NCBI GenBank assembly: GCA_023429375.1
Contig: JAEYVY010000022.1
Location: forward strand, 1-64,000
Length of the DNA stretch: 64,000 nucleotides
Direction of reading: 5' to 3'
DNA from: Bacteroidota bacterium
Lineage (GTDB): Bacteria > Bacteroidota > Bacteroidia > Bacteroidales > Tannerellaceae
How positions within the stretch are numbered: position 1 is the stretch's first letter; the number at the start of each line of letters is the position of its first letter. Of the stretch, positions 37,225 through 46,033 are shown one piece after another. The translations under genes were made by a program, and so were the position numbers. The notes beneath the pieces are model-generated. The model did not search any database, was not told where the DNA came from, and was given only the letters and a program-made list of their open reading frames with translations.

Positions 37225-37698
37225 ATGAAAACATTGATTCACGAAGACAAGGAGATGATTGAGTCGATCATTGCAAAATGCGATGTTTGTTATCTCGGTA
37301 TGGCCGATACGGATGGCACTCCTTATGTGTTGCCGATGAATTTCGGTTATAAAGAGGGCGTCATCTACCTGCATTCGGCACAGGAAGGACGAAGCATTTC
37401 TATTCTAGAACGCAATCCGAAGGTTTGTGTTACGTTCAGTACAGATCATGACTTGGTGTTTCAACATCCGGAAGTGGCCTGCAGTTATCGTATGCGGTCG
37501 AAAAGTGTGATAGCATGGGGGAAGGTTGAATATGAAGAAGATTTTGATAAAAAGATTGAAATATTGAATATACTGATGGCTCAGTATTCGGATAAAGAGT
37601 TTAAATACAGTGACCCCGCTGTACGTAATGTGAAGATCTGGAAAATAGAAATTGATCAGATAACCTGTAAAGAATTCGGTGCACCACACCAAAAATAG
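37225..37698 (+). CDS. Pyridoxamine 5'-phosphate oxidase-like flavoprotein (NimA-like)
   Basis: 157 residues forming a split-barrel flavin-binding fold. Characteristic blocks are CDVCYLGMADTDGTPYVLPM and GVIYLHSAQEGRSISILERNPKVC, and a C-terminal IWKIEIDQITCKEF. The family includes NimA-type 5-nitroimidazole reductases, but most members are housekeeping proteins with unknown substrate. Resistance cannot be predicted from this sequence. It appears to be a single gene with its own promoter box. Confidence 0.85.
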   Translation: MKTLIHEDKEMIESIIAKCDVCYLGMADTDGTPYVLPMNFGYKEGVIYLHSAQEGRSISILERNPKVCVTFSTDHDLVFQHPEVACSYRMRSKSVIAWGKVEYEEDFDKKIEILNILMAQYSDKEFKYSDPAVRNVKIWKIEIDQITCKEFGAPHQK

Positions 37699-37735
37699 GC
37701 CGATACTTAAGCGTGAATAAGTCAGATATTTAATG

Positions 37736-37743
37736 TAATTTTG
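37736..37743 (+). promoter_or_regulatory. -7 promoter box of the RlmL-like gene
   Basis: TAATTTTG fits TAnnTTTG, 60 bp before the ATG at 37803. Confidence 0.5.
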
Positions 37744-37802
37744 TCGATTCAAAACACAGATAATCCAACAAAAACAAATCGCATAGTCAGCAATAACGAC
37801 AA

Positions 37803-39218
37803 ATGAACAACGAGACATTTGAAATGGTGGCCAAAACTCTATACGGGTTAGAAGAAATACTGGCCGGAGAGTTGATAGCCTTAGGGGCTAATAATGTGCA
37901 AATAGGTCGACGCATGGTCTCCTTTACCGGAGATAAAGAATTGCTTTATAAAGCTAATTTTTGTTGCCGAACCGCTTTGCGTATCTTAAAACCGATTTAT
38001 CACTTTAAGGCAAAAGATGCTGATACAGTGTATAAACAGGTGAAAACAGTGCAATGGGAAAACTACATGTCTTTAGACAAGACATTTGCAATTGATTCAG
38101 TTATTAATTCGGACGACTTCAACCATTCGAAATTTGTCGCTTATCGTACGAAAGATGCGATTGTCGATTATTTCATGGATAAATATGAAAAGCGTCCGTC
38201 TGTACGTGTCAATAATCCTGATTTGTATATAAACATTCATATTTCGCACAACGACTGTACGCTGTCTATCGATAGTTCAGGCGAAAGCTTGCATAAACGT
38301 GGATATCGTGTTGAACAAACTGAAGCCCCATTGAGTGAAGTTCTGGCTGCCGGAATGATCTTAAAAACCGGCTGGAAAGGCGAATCCAATTTCGTTGATC
38401 CGATGTGTGGTTCGGGAACCTTGCTGATTGAAGCGGCTATGATTGCTCTGAACATCGCTCCGGGAATACATCGTAAAGAGTTTGCCTTTGAAAAATGGAT
38501 TGACTTTGATCAGGAGCTCTTCGATCGTATTTACAACGACGAAAGTGCCGAACGCGAGTTTAAGTTTAAATGTATCGGATCGGATATTTCTCCAAATGCC
38601 ATCGAAGCTGCACGGGCAAATGTTCGCAATGCCGGTTTGAACAAATATATTGAGTTGGAGGTAAAACCTTTCCAACAGTATACAGAGGCTCCGAAACCCG
38701 GTATCCTAGTAACCAACCCTCCTTATGGTGAGCGTATTTCTTCCAGAGACTTGATGGGTCTCTACTCTATGATTGGTGAGAGACTAAAACATGTCTTTAA
38801 AGATTATAAGGCTTGGATATTAAGTTATAAAGATGAGTGTTTCGATAAGATTGGGCTTCGTCCTGCCGAAAAGATGAAATTGATGAACGGTTCTCTGGAA
38901 TGTGAATACCGTTGTTATGAAATCTTCGAAGGCAAAAATAAAGACTTTAAGAAGGCCTTAAACGAAGCCGGTGGACCACGTAAGACAGATGACAGACGTC
39001 CTGAACAAAAGAAACCAGAAATGAGAAAAGGACGCGTTGATACTCCTCAACGTCGATTTGCTGAGGCTCATCCGGATGATGAGGATATCTACGAAGCATA
39101 CCTCTCTCGTAAGAGTGCTGACTTCAGACCGGAAAGGCCTCGATTCAAAGATGAATCATTCAAAAAGGGAGCTAAACCAAAGAAACCTTTTAAGAGAAGG
39201 GATAGAGATGACTTTTAA
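37803..39218 (+). CDS. RlmL-like 23S rRNA N2-guanine methyltransferase
   Basis: 471 residues. A THUMP RNA-binding domain covers about 45-155. A Rossmann-type methyltransferase domain follows, with SAM motif FVDPMCGSGTLLIEAA at about 197-212 and the catalytic NPPYGER near 304-310. The size matches the single-methyltransferase RlmL half (YcbY family), not the fused RlmKL. The last about 75 residues are a lysine/arginine/proline-rich, low-complexity tail (ending KPKKPFKRRDRDDF), likely to bind rRNA. Its 3' end overlaps the preferred start of the next gene by 11 bp. Confidence 0.9.
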   Translation: MNNETFEMVAKTLYGLEEILAGELIALGANNVQIGRRMVSFTGDKELLYKANFCCRTALRILKPIYHFKAKDADTVYKQVKTVQWENYMSLDKTFAIDSVINSDDFNHSKFVAYRTKDAIVDYFMDKYEKRPSVRVNNPDLYINIHISHNDCTLSIDSSGESLHKRGYRVEQTEAPLSEVLAAGMILKTGWKGESNFVDPMCGSGTLLIEAAMIALNIAPGIHRKEFAFEKWIDFDQELFDRIYNDESAEREFKFKCIGSDISPNAIEAARANVRNAGLNKYIELEVKPFQQYTEAPKPGILVTNPPYGERISSRDLMGLYSMIGERLKHVFKDYKAWILSYKDECFDKIGLRPAEKMKLMNGSLECEYRCYEIFEGKNKDFKKALNEAGGPRKTDDRRPEQKKPEMRKGRVDTPQRRFAEAHPDDEDIYEAYLSRKSADFRPERPRFKDESFKKGAKPKKPFKRRDRDDF

Positions 39219-41370
39219 TTTTACAAAAACAGCAGTAGTAAGCTTGTTTGTTGCTATTAATTGTATGGGTATAAGTGCGCAAGAAAAACTATTGACACTC
39301 CACGATCTGACTCCGGGAGGCAAGACGTATGCTAAATTTACCCCTCGTACATTAAAGCAACTTCAGTGGTACGGAGATTCATATCTCTACGTAAAGGGTG
39401 ATAGTATACTTAGGACTCAACCCGGAAAAAAGGAGAACCCCATTTTTACGCGTGTACAATTGAATAAAGCGCTTGAAGCAGCCGGATTGGATAGCATCTC
39501 TACTCTACCTGCTTTTTCCGTTATGCAACAGCCAACTCCCCGGCTTTCATTTGTCAGCAAGGGGCATCATGTCATTTATAGCCTTGATGAGGATAAAGTA
39601 ACAGAGGTATATAAGCTGGAAAAAGGTTGGTCTAATTTCGATCTGGCTCCTAAGGGAGGATGGATGGCCTATACGACAGGCAATAATATCGGATTGCTTT
39701 CAGCTTCGAAAGATAACCGTATGATAACCAACGAAACCGAAAGTGGGATTGTGTGCGGTCAGGCTGTTCATCAGCGTGAATTCGGAATTGAAAAAGGATT
39801 GTTCTGGTCTCCAGATGGAAGCGCATTGGCCTTTTATCGTATGGATGAAAGTATGGTAACTGACTATCCGATTGTGGATATCGACCAGCGTTATGCCGTT
39901 GCTAAACCATTTAAATACCCTATGGCCGGCATGAAAAGTCATGAGGTGACTGTTGGCGTTTATCATATTGCAAGTGGAAAGACCGTTTGGTTACAAACCG
40001 GATTGCCAAAGGAAAAATACCTGACTAATATAGGCTGGAGCCCGGATGAAAAGCATATTTATATTGCTGAGTTGAACCGTGACCAAGATGAAATGGCTTT
40101 GGTTTCCTATAATGCCGAAACAGGTAAGAAAGAGGGGGTATTATTTGAAGAGAAGAATGATCGGTATGTAGAGCCTCAAAATCCGGTTCTGTTCGTTCCT
40201 GGTTCGGACAACCGGTTTATCTGGCAAAGTCAACGTGATGGATACAATCATTTATACTTGTATACGACCGAAGGCAAGTTGCTTAAGCAGCTTACATCGG
40301 GCGAATGGCTTGTCAAGGAAGTACTAGGTTTTGATAAAAACAGTAAGCATGTATTTGTATCGGCAACAGAAGGAAACGGACGGGAAACGCATACCTGGAA
40401 AGTAGAAATGAAAACCGGTAAACGTACCTGTCTGACTTCAAATGGAGGAGTTCATACAACTCAATTAAGTCCGGATGGAAGTTATTTGATAGATATGCAT
40501 GTTTCGCCAACTGTACCCAGAGACATCAATCTGATTGCTACAAAAGATGGCAAATTGGTTAAACAGCTTCTTTCTGCTTCGGATCCTTACAAAGGATATA
40601 CGCTTCCTGAGGTGACCGTAGGTCAGATCAAAGCTGCTGATGGAGTGACCGATTTAAATTATCGATTAGTAAAGCCGTTGAATTTTGATCCTGCAAAGAA
40701 ATATCCGGTAATCATTTATGTTTACGGAGGCCCACATGCCCAACTAATTACTGACCGTACACTTTATGGAGCCGGCGGTTGGGATATTTACATGGCTCAG
40801 AATGGATACGCTGTATTCACGGTAGATAACCGTGGATCGGCCAATCGTGGATTTGCCTTTGAAAGCGTGATCCATCGTAATCTGGGTGTGAATGAAATGG
40901 CCGATCAGTTGAAGGGTGTCGAGTTCTTGAAAGCACAACCTTTTATCGATGCTGACCGCATTGGGGTGTACGGCTGGAGCTTTGGTGGTTTCATGACGAC
41001 AAACCTGATGGTGTCTTACCCGGATGTATTTAAGGTTGGTGCAGCCGGTGGACCGGTTATCGACTGGTCGAATTATGAGATCATGTATGGAGAACGTTAT
41101 ATGGATATGCCTCAAGACAATAAGGAGGGTTATGCCAATGCAAACCTGAAACTGAAAGCAGGCAATCTGAAGGGACGTTTGCTGATGATACATGGAGCCA
41201 TCGATCCGGTTGTTGTATGGCAACACAGTCTTGGATTTATGAAAGCTTGTATTGACGCAGGTACTTATCCGGATTATTTTGTGTATCCTACGCATGAACA
41301 TAATGTAATAGGTAAAGATAGACCGCATCTGTTTGAAAAAATAGCTCGCTATTTCATGGATTTCTTATAA
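39208..41370 (+). CDS. Dipeptidyl peptidase IV-like serine peptidase (S9B)
   Basis: From the ATG at 39208, 720 residues with a signal peptide (VVSLFVAINCMGISAQ). A start at 39037 would put 57 non-homologous residues before the signal and is rejected. The N-terminal half is the DPP IV beta-propeller; the C-terminal half is the alpha/beta hydrolase with nucleophile Ser591 in GWSFGG, Asp666 in GAIDPVV and probable His698 in EHNVIG. It should remove X-Pro (or X-Ala) dipeptides from peptides in the periplasm or at the surface, as in P. gingivalis DPP IV. Confidence 0.92.
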   Translation: MTFNFTKTAVVSLFVAINCMGISAQEKLLTLHDLTPGGKTYAKFTPRTLKQLQWYGDSYLYVKGDSILRTQPGKKENPIFTRVQLNKALEAAGLDSISTLPAFSVMQQPTPRLSFVSKGHHVIYSLDEDKVTEVYKLEKGWSNFDLAPKGGWMAYTTGNNIGLLSASKDNRMITNETESGIVCGQAVHQREFGIEKGLFWSPDGSALAFYRMDESMVTDYPIVDIDQRYAVAKPFKYPMAGMKSHEVTVGVYHIASGKTVWLQTGLPKEKYLTNIGWSPDEKHIYIAELNRDQDEMALVSYNAETGKKEGVLFEEKNDRYVEPQNPVLFVPGSDNRFIWQSQRDGYNHLYLYTTEGKLLKQLTSGEWLVKEVLGFDKNSKHVFVSATEGNGRETHTWKVEMKTGKRTCLTSNGGVHTTQLSPDGSYLIDMHVSPTVPRDINLIATKDGKLVKQLLSASDPYKGYTLPEVTVGQIKAADGVTDLNYRLVKPLNFDPAKKYPVIIYVYGGPHAQLITDRTLYGAGGWDIYMAQNGYAVFTVDNRGSANRGFAFESVIHRNLGVNEMADQLKGVEFLKAQPFIDADRIGVYGWSFGGFMTTNLMVSYPDVFKVGAAGGPVIDWSNYEIMYGERYMDMPQDNKEGYANANLKLKAGNLKGRLLMIHGAIDPVVVWQHSLGFMKACIDAGTYPDYFVYPTHEHNVIGKDRPHLFEKIARYFMDFL

Positions 41371-41396
41371 GAAAAACGAATATAAAAGAAGATAAA

Positions 41397-42668
41397 ATGA
41401 AGTTGTTATTATTAGGTTCGGGTGGCCGTGAGCATGCTTTGGCATGGAAGATTGCACAGAGTCCGAAAATCGAAAAACTGTTTATTGCTCCGGGAAATGC
41501 AGGTACAGCATTAGTAGGGGAGAATGTCTCTATTGCTGCAACTGACTTCCCATCCATTAAATCTTTTGTTTTAGAAAAGGGAGTCGATATGGTCGTTGTC
41601 GGCCCCGAAGACCCATTGGTAAAAGGAGTGTATGACTTTTTTAAAGATGATGCTTCATTAAAACATATTCCGGTTATCGGTCCATCCAAAGAGGGTGCTC
41701 GCTTGGAAGGAAGCAAAGACTTTGCGAAAGCCTTTATGATGCGACACGCTATTCCTACAGCGGGCTATAAGAGTATTACAGTAGAAACCCTTGAAGAAGG
41801 ATATGCCTTTTTAGACTCGCTTCAAGCACCTTATGTATTGAAGGCCGACGGATTGGCTGCTGGTAAAGGGGTGCTGATTATCGACTCGAAAGAACAGGCG
41901 AAGAAAGAGTTAGACGATATGCTAAAAGGAATGTTTGGTGATGCCAGCAAAACGGTTGTTATCGAAGAATTTCTGGATGGAATCGAATGTTCTGTATTTG
42001 TGATGACCGATGGTAACGATTACAAAGTTCTTCCTGTTGCGAAGGACTATAAACGTATTGGAGAAGGAAATACAGGCTTAAATACCGGCGGTATGGGAGC
42101 TGTATCTCCGGTGTCGTTTGCTGATGAGGTATTCATGGATAAGGTGGATAAACGTATTATTCGTCCTACAATAGAAGGATTAAAGGCCGAAGGTATCGAT
42201 TACAAAGGCTTTATATTCTTAGGATTAATCAGTGTGGGTGGCGAACCGAAGGTGATTGAGTACAACTGCCGTATGGGTGATCCCGAAACCGAAGCCGTGA
42301 TGTTACGTATAGAAAGTGACTTCGTGGAATTACTTGAAGGAGTGGCACATGGTGATCTGGCCTCACGTACCTTGAAGGAAGATTCGCGTGCAGCTGTTAC
42401 TGTTATGCTAGTAAGTGGAGGGTATCCCGAAGCTTATCAAAAAGACAAAGTTATTACCGGAATAGAAGAAGTAGCGAAAGAAAGCATTGTGTTCCATGCC
42501 GGCACAAAAGAAGTAAACGGAAATATACTGACTAATGGCGGACGTGTGATTGCAATTAGTTCGTACGGAAAAGATAAAGAGGAGGCGCTAAAGCATTCGT
42601 TTGAAGGAGCCAAAAAAATTCAATTCGAAAAGAAATATTTCAGAAGCGATATAGGCTTTGATTTATAA
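41397..42668 (+). CDS. purD: Phosphoribosylamine--glycine ligase
   Basis: Second step of de novo purine synthesis: ATP-dependent joining of glycine to phosphoribosylamine. The N-terminal block is LLLGSGGREHALAWKI. VVGPEDPLVKGV and the ATP-grasp elements LKADGLAAGKGVLI, LNTGGMGAVSP and YNCRMGDPETE are all present. At 423 residues it is full length. It is 26 bp after the peptidase gene and 8 bp before a membrane protein gene, so it may be in a mixed operon. Confidence 0.97.
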   Translation: MKLLLLGSGGREHALAWKIAQSPKIEKLFIAPGNAGTALVGENVSIAATDFPSIKSFVLEKGVDMVVVGPEDPLVKGVYDFFKDDASLKHIPVIGPSKEGARLEGSKDFAKAFMMRHAIPTAGYKSITVETLEEGYAFLDSLQAPYVLKADGLAAGKGVLIIDSKEQAKKELDDMLKGMFGDASKTVVIEEFLDGIECSVFVMTDGNDYKVLPVAKDYKRIGEGNTGLNTGGMGAVSPVSFADEVFMDKVDKRIIRPTIEGLKAEGIDYKGFIFLGLISVGGEPKVIEYNCRMGDPETEAVMLRIESDFVELLEGVAHGDLASRTLKEDSRAAVTVMLVSGGYPEAYQKDKVITGIEEVAKESIVFHAGTKEVNGNILTNGGRVIAISSYGKDKEEALKHSFEGAKKIQFEKKYFRSDIGFDL

Positions 42669-42676
42669 TAAGAAGA

Positions 42677-43687
42677 ATGGAGAATAGGTATTTAGGCTAT
42701 ACCCAGGTAAGGAACATATATTCTCCCTTGTTTTTGGCAGGGATAGCATGTGTTTGTTTCGGATCATGGATGGTCGGATATCTGTTCTCTGTTGGTTTTC
42801 CGGTCTATGGAGAAGTTAGCTCTGCACCATTCTGGAATAAGTTTTGCCAATATCTCACGATAAAGGAGGTGGCCTATCTGACAGGTTTCTTACTTACCCT
42901 TGGAGGCGCCTTGTTATTGCAAAAATCGAATTTAGAACTTGGGCTTATCCGTGAGAAAACCAGACTCCCTTTCTTCCTGAATCTATTTCTAATCAGCACA
43001 AACAGTGACTTTTTTCCCTTAAATCCGGCTTCTTTCGGTGTGTTTTTCTTGATAGTAGCCATGAGTATGCTTTTCATGGGTTATCAGGATTCGAATGCCC
43101 GTGAAACGGCCTACAATACATCGCTGATCATATCTCTGGGAAGCCTGTTATGGGTCCATATCTTGTGGTTTGTCCCTTTGTTTTGGCATGGGATGTATCG
43201 TTTTCGTATGCTTAACATACGTACGTTTCTTGCTTCCTTGATGGGAATACTTACTATTTATTGGTTTTTGTTGGGATGGTGCGTTTGGACGCACGATTAT
43301 AGTTCATTTAGTATTATTCCCTCGTTATTTAAAATACAAATATTGACGACTGATTACAGTGATTGGTTGAATTGGGCAGGAGTCATTTGGATATCCCTGT
43401 TGACCTTGATTGCCATCATAAATATCATTTCGCACGATACAGATGATATCCAACGTACACGTCAGTATTTATATCACTTGATACTCTTTGCTTTTTGGTC
43501 GTTTTCGTTGGCTATCCTCTTTGCCCAATCATCCGAAGAGTTTTTACAGGCGAGTTGTATCCCTTCTTCCCTGTTAATGGCCCATTTCTTTACTTTGGTT
43601 CGCCGTAGGTTTGTTCGTGTTTTGCTTTATCTAACAGTCTTATTATTCATTGTTCTTTTATCCTTGAGACTATGGAGTTTCTTATAG
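42677..43687 (+). CDS. Polytopic membrane protein of unknown function
   Basis: 336 residues with about eight to nine hydrophobic helices. Polar motifs that stand out are NSDFFPLNPASFG in an early loop, followed by WVHILWFVPLFWHGMYRFRML, and RTFLASLMGILTIYW. It resembles the uncharacterised Bacteroidetes membrane family often found next to purD (DUF6427-like; identification uncertain). It overlaps the next gene by 16 bp. No function can be given. Confidence 0.75.
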   Translation: MENRYLGYTQVRNIYSPLFLAGIACVCFGSWMVGYLFSVGFPVYGEVSSAPFWNKFCQYLTIKEVAYLTGFLLTLGGALLLQKSNLELGLIREKTRLPFFLNLFLISTNSDFFPLNPASFGVFFLIVAMSMLFMGYQDSNARETAYNTSLIISLGSLLWVHILWFVPLFWHGMYRFRMLNIRTFLASLMGILTIYWFLLGWCVWTHDYSSFSIIPSLFKIQILTTDYSDWLNWAGVIWISLLTLIAIINIISHDTDDIQRTRQYLYHLILFAFWSFSLAILFAQSSEEFLQASCIPSSLLMAHFFTLVRRRFVRVLLYLTVLLFIVLLSLRLWSFL

Positions 43688-44121
43688 AATATGGTTATTT
43701 AGGTGTCTTCATAGCCTCCTTTTTAGCAGCAACAGTCCTTCCTTTCAGTAGTGAGGTGGTACTTACCGGAGTTTTATTGGCCGGTGCGTCTTATTGGCCT
43801 TGTATGATTGCAGCTTCGGTAGGCAATTTTATAGGTGGCATGAGTTGTTATTGGCTCGGTATGTTGGGTAAGATTGAGTGGATTGAAAAGTACTTAAAGA
43901 TGAGTCGTTCCAAAATTGAAAAGACCCAAGAGTGGATTAAGAATAAAGGTTCCTGGATGGCTTTCTTTGTCTTCCTCCCCGGTGTAGGTGATTTTATTGC
44001 TGTTGCCCTCGGTTATCTTCGTGCCAATGTCTGGATCGTTGCCATATCCATGTTTATGGGGAAAGCCCTCCGTTACTGGATATGGATGGAATTTGTATAT
44101 AAGATACAGGCTGTATTCTAA
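43672..44121 (+). CDS. YqaA/DedA-like (SNARE-associated) membrane protein
   Basis: 149 residues with about four membrane helices. ASFLAATVLPFSSEVVLTGVLL, ASVGNFIGGMSCYWLG and a late FLPGVGDFIAVALGYLR match the short YqaA branch of the DedA superfamily. These proteins influence membrane lipid or undecaprenyl-phosphate transport; the role of the YqaA branch is not established. Its stop lies 2 bp from the stop of the convergent peptidase gene, with no terminator visible between them. Confidence 0.85.
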   Translation: MEFLIEYGYLGVFIASFLAATVLPFSSEVVLTGVLLAGASYWPCMIAASVGNFIGGMSCYWLGMLGKIEWIEKYLKMSRSKIEKTQEWIKNKGSWMAFFVFLPGVGDFIAVALGYLRANVWIVAISMFMGKALRYWIWMEFVYKIQAVF

Positions 44122-44123
44122 AC

Positions 44124-45407
44124 CTATTCAGCCAGCCATTGATTAATCTGATTAATAATCTTCGTACGCATCGCTTCGGGCATGGTGTCTATTCTTGTTC
44201 GGTGACTTCCGCGAGGTTGTATATAAATCTGCAGATTCTTCTTGCCTTTTAGATTGGGTATACGAGAGGCTGTCCACGGATCAATCTCTCCGTAAATGAA
44301 AATCATTTTCGGATCGTTCTGCTCCCAGAAAGACTTTACTTTATAATATAGTGTTGTGTCATAATCGATCTTTACGCTGCCTTTAAGCATGACACGATTG
44401 AAATAACCCTTGCTGCTTTTGATGTAAAGTAAGTCGCGTAACGGTTCTATATCATATCCATAATAGCCTAATTCACGTGCTGCTTGAATATTGAATGGAT
44501 AGAATATGGGATTGTCGGCGAAATAATCCGGGTTGCTGACATCGATTAAATGGTCGAAAAGCATACGCGTATTAGATGCTCTACTTGGAATAGCCGACAC
44601 TGAAGTTCCCCACTGCCAAAAGGCAAAAGGATATTCAAGGACCATAAAATCGAGCACTTCATTTAGTGGGATACTGAATTCCAAACCTCTTTCCTTGCAA
44701 TAGACATCCAAAAAAGGAATAATCTCATCTCTCTTTTTCAAAATCGTCTTTTGGAAAGTTTCAATTTGTTTGCGCTCCTTTTTCGTTCCTACACGATGTA
44801 AGAAATCTTCATGGCGCCCATCTTCTAAGGCCTTATTCCATGGCGCTACATAGGGAACAGAGAAGTCTACATCATCGGGAAAAAAAGCCCGGTATAATAG
44901 GGTTGTCTGTCCACCTTTACTGATGCCTGTGCTGATCCATTTTTCCGGATAGATCGCTTTAAACAAGGTAGTGATATGATGTAAGTCATACGCTGCGTTT
45001 TCGGCCGTCAGATAGTCCCAATTTGGCTGTGTGGGAGCCGAATCCATAAAGTAGCGATGTTCAACAGTGATCACGTTTGTATGGAATAGTCGGGAGAGTT
45101 CCTCTTGATAGTTGTCTCGAAGCGCATAGGAGGCCCCGTATCCTTCGGTGACAAGAACGGTAGGACAGTCGAAGCCGGTATGATTGATAATAACCCGTTG
45201 CGTAAACGTGCCTGCCGAGCTGTCTTTGGGATTCAATAATTGCTTTATTTTGACTACATATTTTTCAGCATAGTAGGAAGAGTACAATTGCTCTATTTCA
45301 GTAATTGCATCCATTGATTCCAGTTTTTGTCTGAGCTGATCTGCAGATGCGAAAACTTGAAATGTAAAAAGAAATACTATGAGCAGCGGTGCAGTAAACC
45401 GTTTCAT
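44124..45407 (-). CDS. S37-family (PS-10) tripeptidyl aminopeptidase, secreted
   Basis: 427 residues with a signal peptide (LLIVFLFTFQVFASA). The serine hydrolase core has the nucleophile in STGISKGGQTTLLYRAFFP, an acid in YGEIDPWT and a terminal GSHRTRI histidine. The YGASYALRD and VEHRYF blocks match peptidase family S37, first described in Streptomyces and common in Bacteroidetes. It would take tripeptides from peptide N-termini in the periplasm or at the surface. It is the last gene of a three-gene operon with the deacetylase 12 bp upstream. Confidence 0.85.
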   Translation of the reverse strand: MKRFTAPLLIVFLFTFQVFASADQLRQKLESMDAITEIEQLYSSYYAEKYVVKIKQLLNPKDSSAGTFTQRVIINHTGFDCPTVLVTEGYGASYALRDNYQEELSRLFHTNVITVEHRYFMDSAPTQPNWDYLTAENAAYDLHHITTLFKAIYPEKWISTGISKGGQTTLLYRAFFPDDVDFSVPYVAPWNKALEDGRHEDFLHRVGTKKERKQIETFQKTILKKRDEIIPFLDVYCKERGLEFSIPLNEVLDFMVLEYPFAFWQWGTSVSAIPSRASNTRMLFDHLIDVSNPDYFADNPIFYPFNIQAARELGYYGYDIEPLRDLLYIKSSKGYFNRVMLKGSVKIDYDTTLYYKVKSFWEQNDPKMIFIYGEIDPWTASRIPNLKGKKNLQIYIQPRGSHRTRIDTMPEAMRTKIINQINQWLAE

Positions 45408-45419
45408 ATACGTTTGTTT

Positions 45420-46031
45420 TTAATCAAAGACTTTGAAAGTATATCCTTCAGCTAGCAACCATTCGATTGCTTTCGGAAGGGCGCCACGGATGTTTTTCTC
45501 GGCTTTTACTGAGTCGTGGAAAACAATAATCGATCCATTACGGGTATAGTTCTTTACCACATTGAATACCCCATTAGGTGACATGTGAGGACTATAGTCT
45601 CTCGTAACGACATCCCACATTATGATCTTATATCTTTTTCTTAACAGATAGATCTGCGGCCTACGCATATGCCCGTGGGGAGGCCTGAATAGGTCGCTCT
45701 GGATAAAGCTTGCCGCTTTCTCTACGTTTGCCACATAGTTTTTTGACCAATATTTAATCCCCTGTATATGGTTGAATGTATGGTTACCCACTCGATGACC
45801 TCTTTCCAAGATCATTTTGTAGACTTCAGGGTATTTCCTGGCATTATCACCTACACAAAAGAAGGTCGCCTTGATATTGTATTTATCGAGAACGTCCAAT
45901 ACCCAGGGCGTTATCCCGGGTATTGGACCATCATCGAATGTAAGATATACACATTTTTCTTTTCCTGGTTTGCGCCAAATCGCTCCGGGAAATAAGACCC
46001 GGTAAAACCAGGGAGGTTGCTCTATAAACAT
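45420..46031 (-). CDS. Polysaccharide deacetylase-family protein
   Basis: 203 residues covering the NodB homology domain. The metal-dependent motifs are YLTFDDGPIPGITPWVLD (general base and metal Asp) and VGNHTFNH (two metal His), with RPPHGHMRR as motif 3 and GSIIVFHDS late. The family removes N- or O-acetyl groups from peptidoglycan or surface polysaccharides. No clear signal peptide is visible, so location is uncertain. The gene lies 2 bp after the DUF2723 gene. Confidence 0.88.
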   Translation of the reverse strand: MFIEQPPWFYRVLFPGAIWRKPGKEKCVYLTFDDGPIPGITPWVLDVLDKYNIKATFFCVGDNARKYPEVYKMILERGHRVGNHTFNHIQGIKYWSKNYVANVEKAASFIQSDLFRPPHGHMRRPQIYLLRKRYKIIMWDVVTRDYSPHMSPNGVFNVVKNYTRNGSIIVFHDSVKAEKNIRGALPKAIEWLLAEGYTFKVFD

Positions 46032-46033
46032 AA

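Noticed and set aside
37405..37818. 137-codon minus-strand frame over the NimA-like gene
   Set aside because: Antisense to a recognisable flavoprotein, with no promoter or homology.
39037..39207. 57-codon upstream extension of the DPP IV gene
   Set aside because: It overlaps the end of the methyltransferase gene in another frame and would precede a clear signal peptide that starts at 39208.
40744..41328. 194-codon open frame antisense to the DPP IV gene
   Set aside because: It lies inside a gene with a complete catalytic triad on the other strand and has a His/Ile-rich composition typical of a shadow frame.
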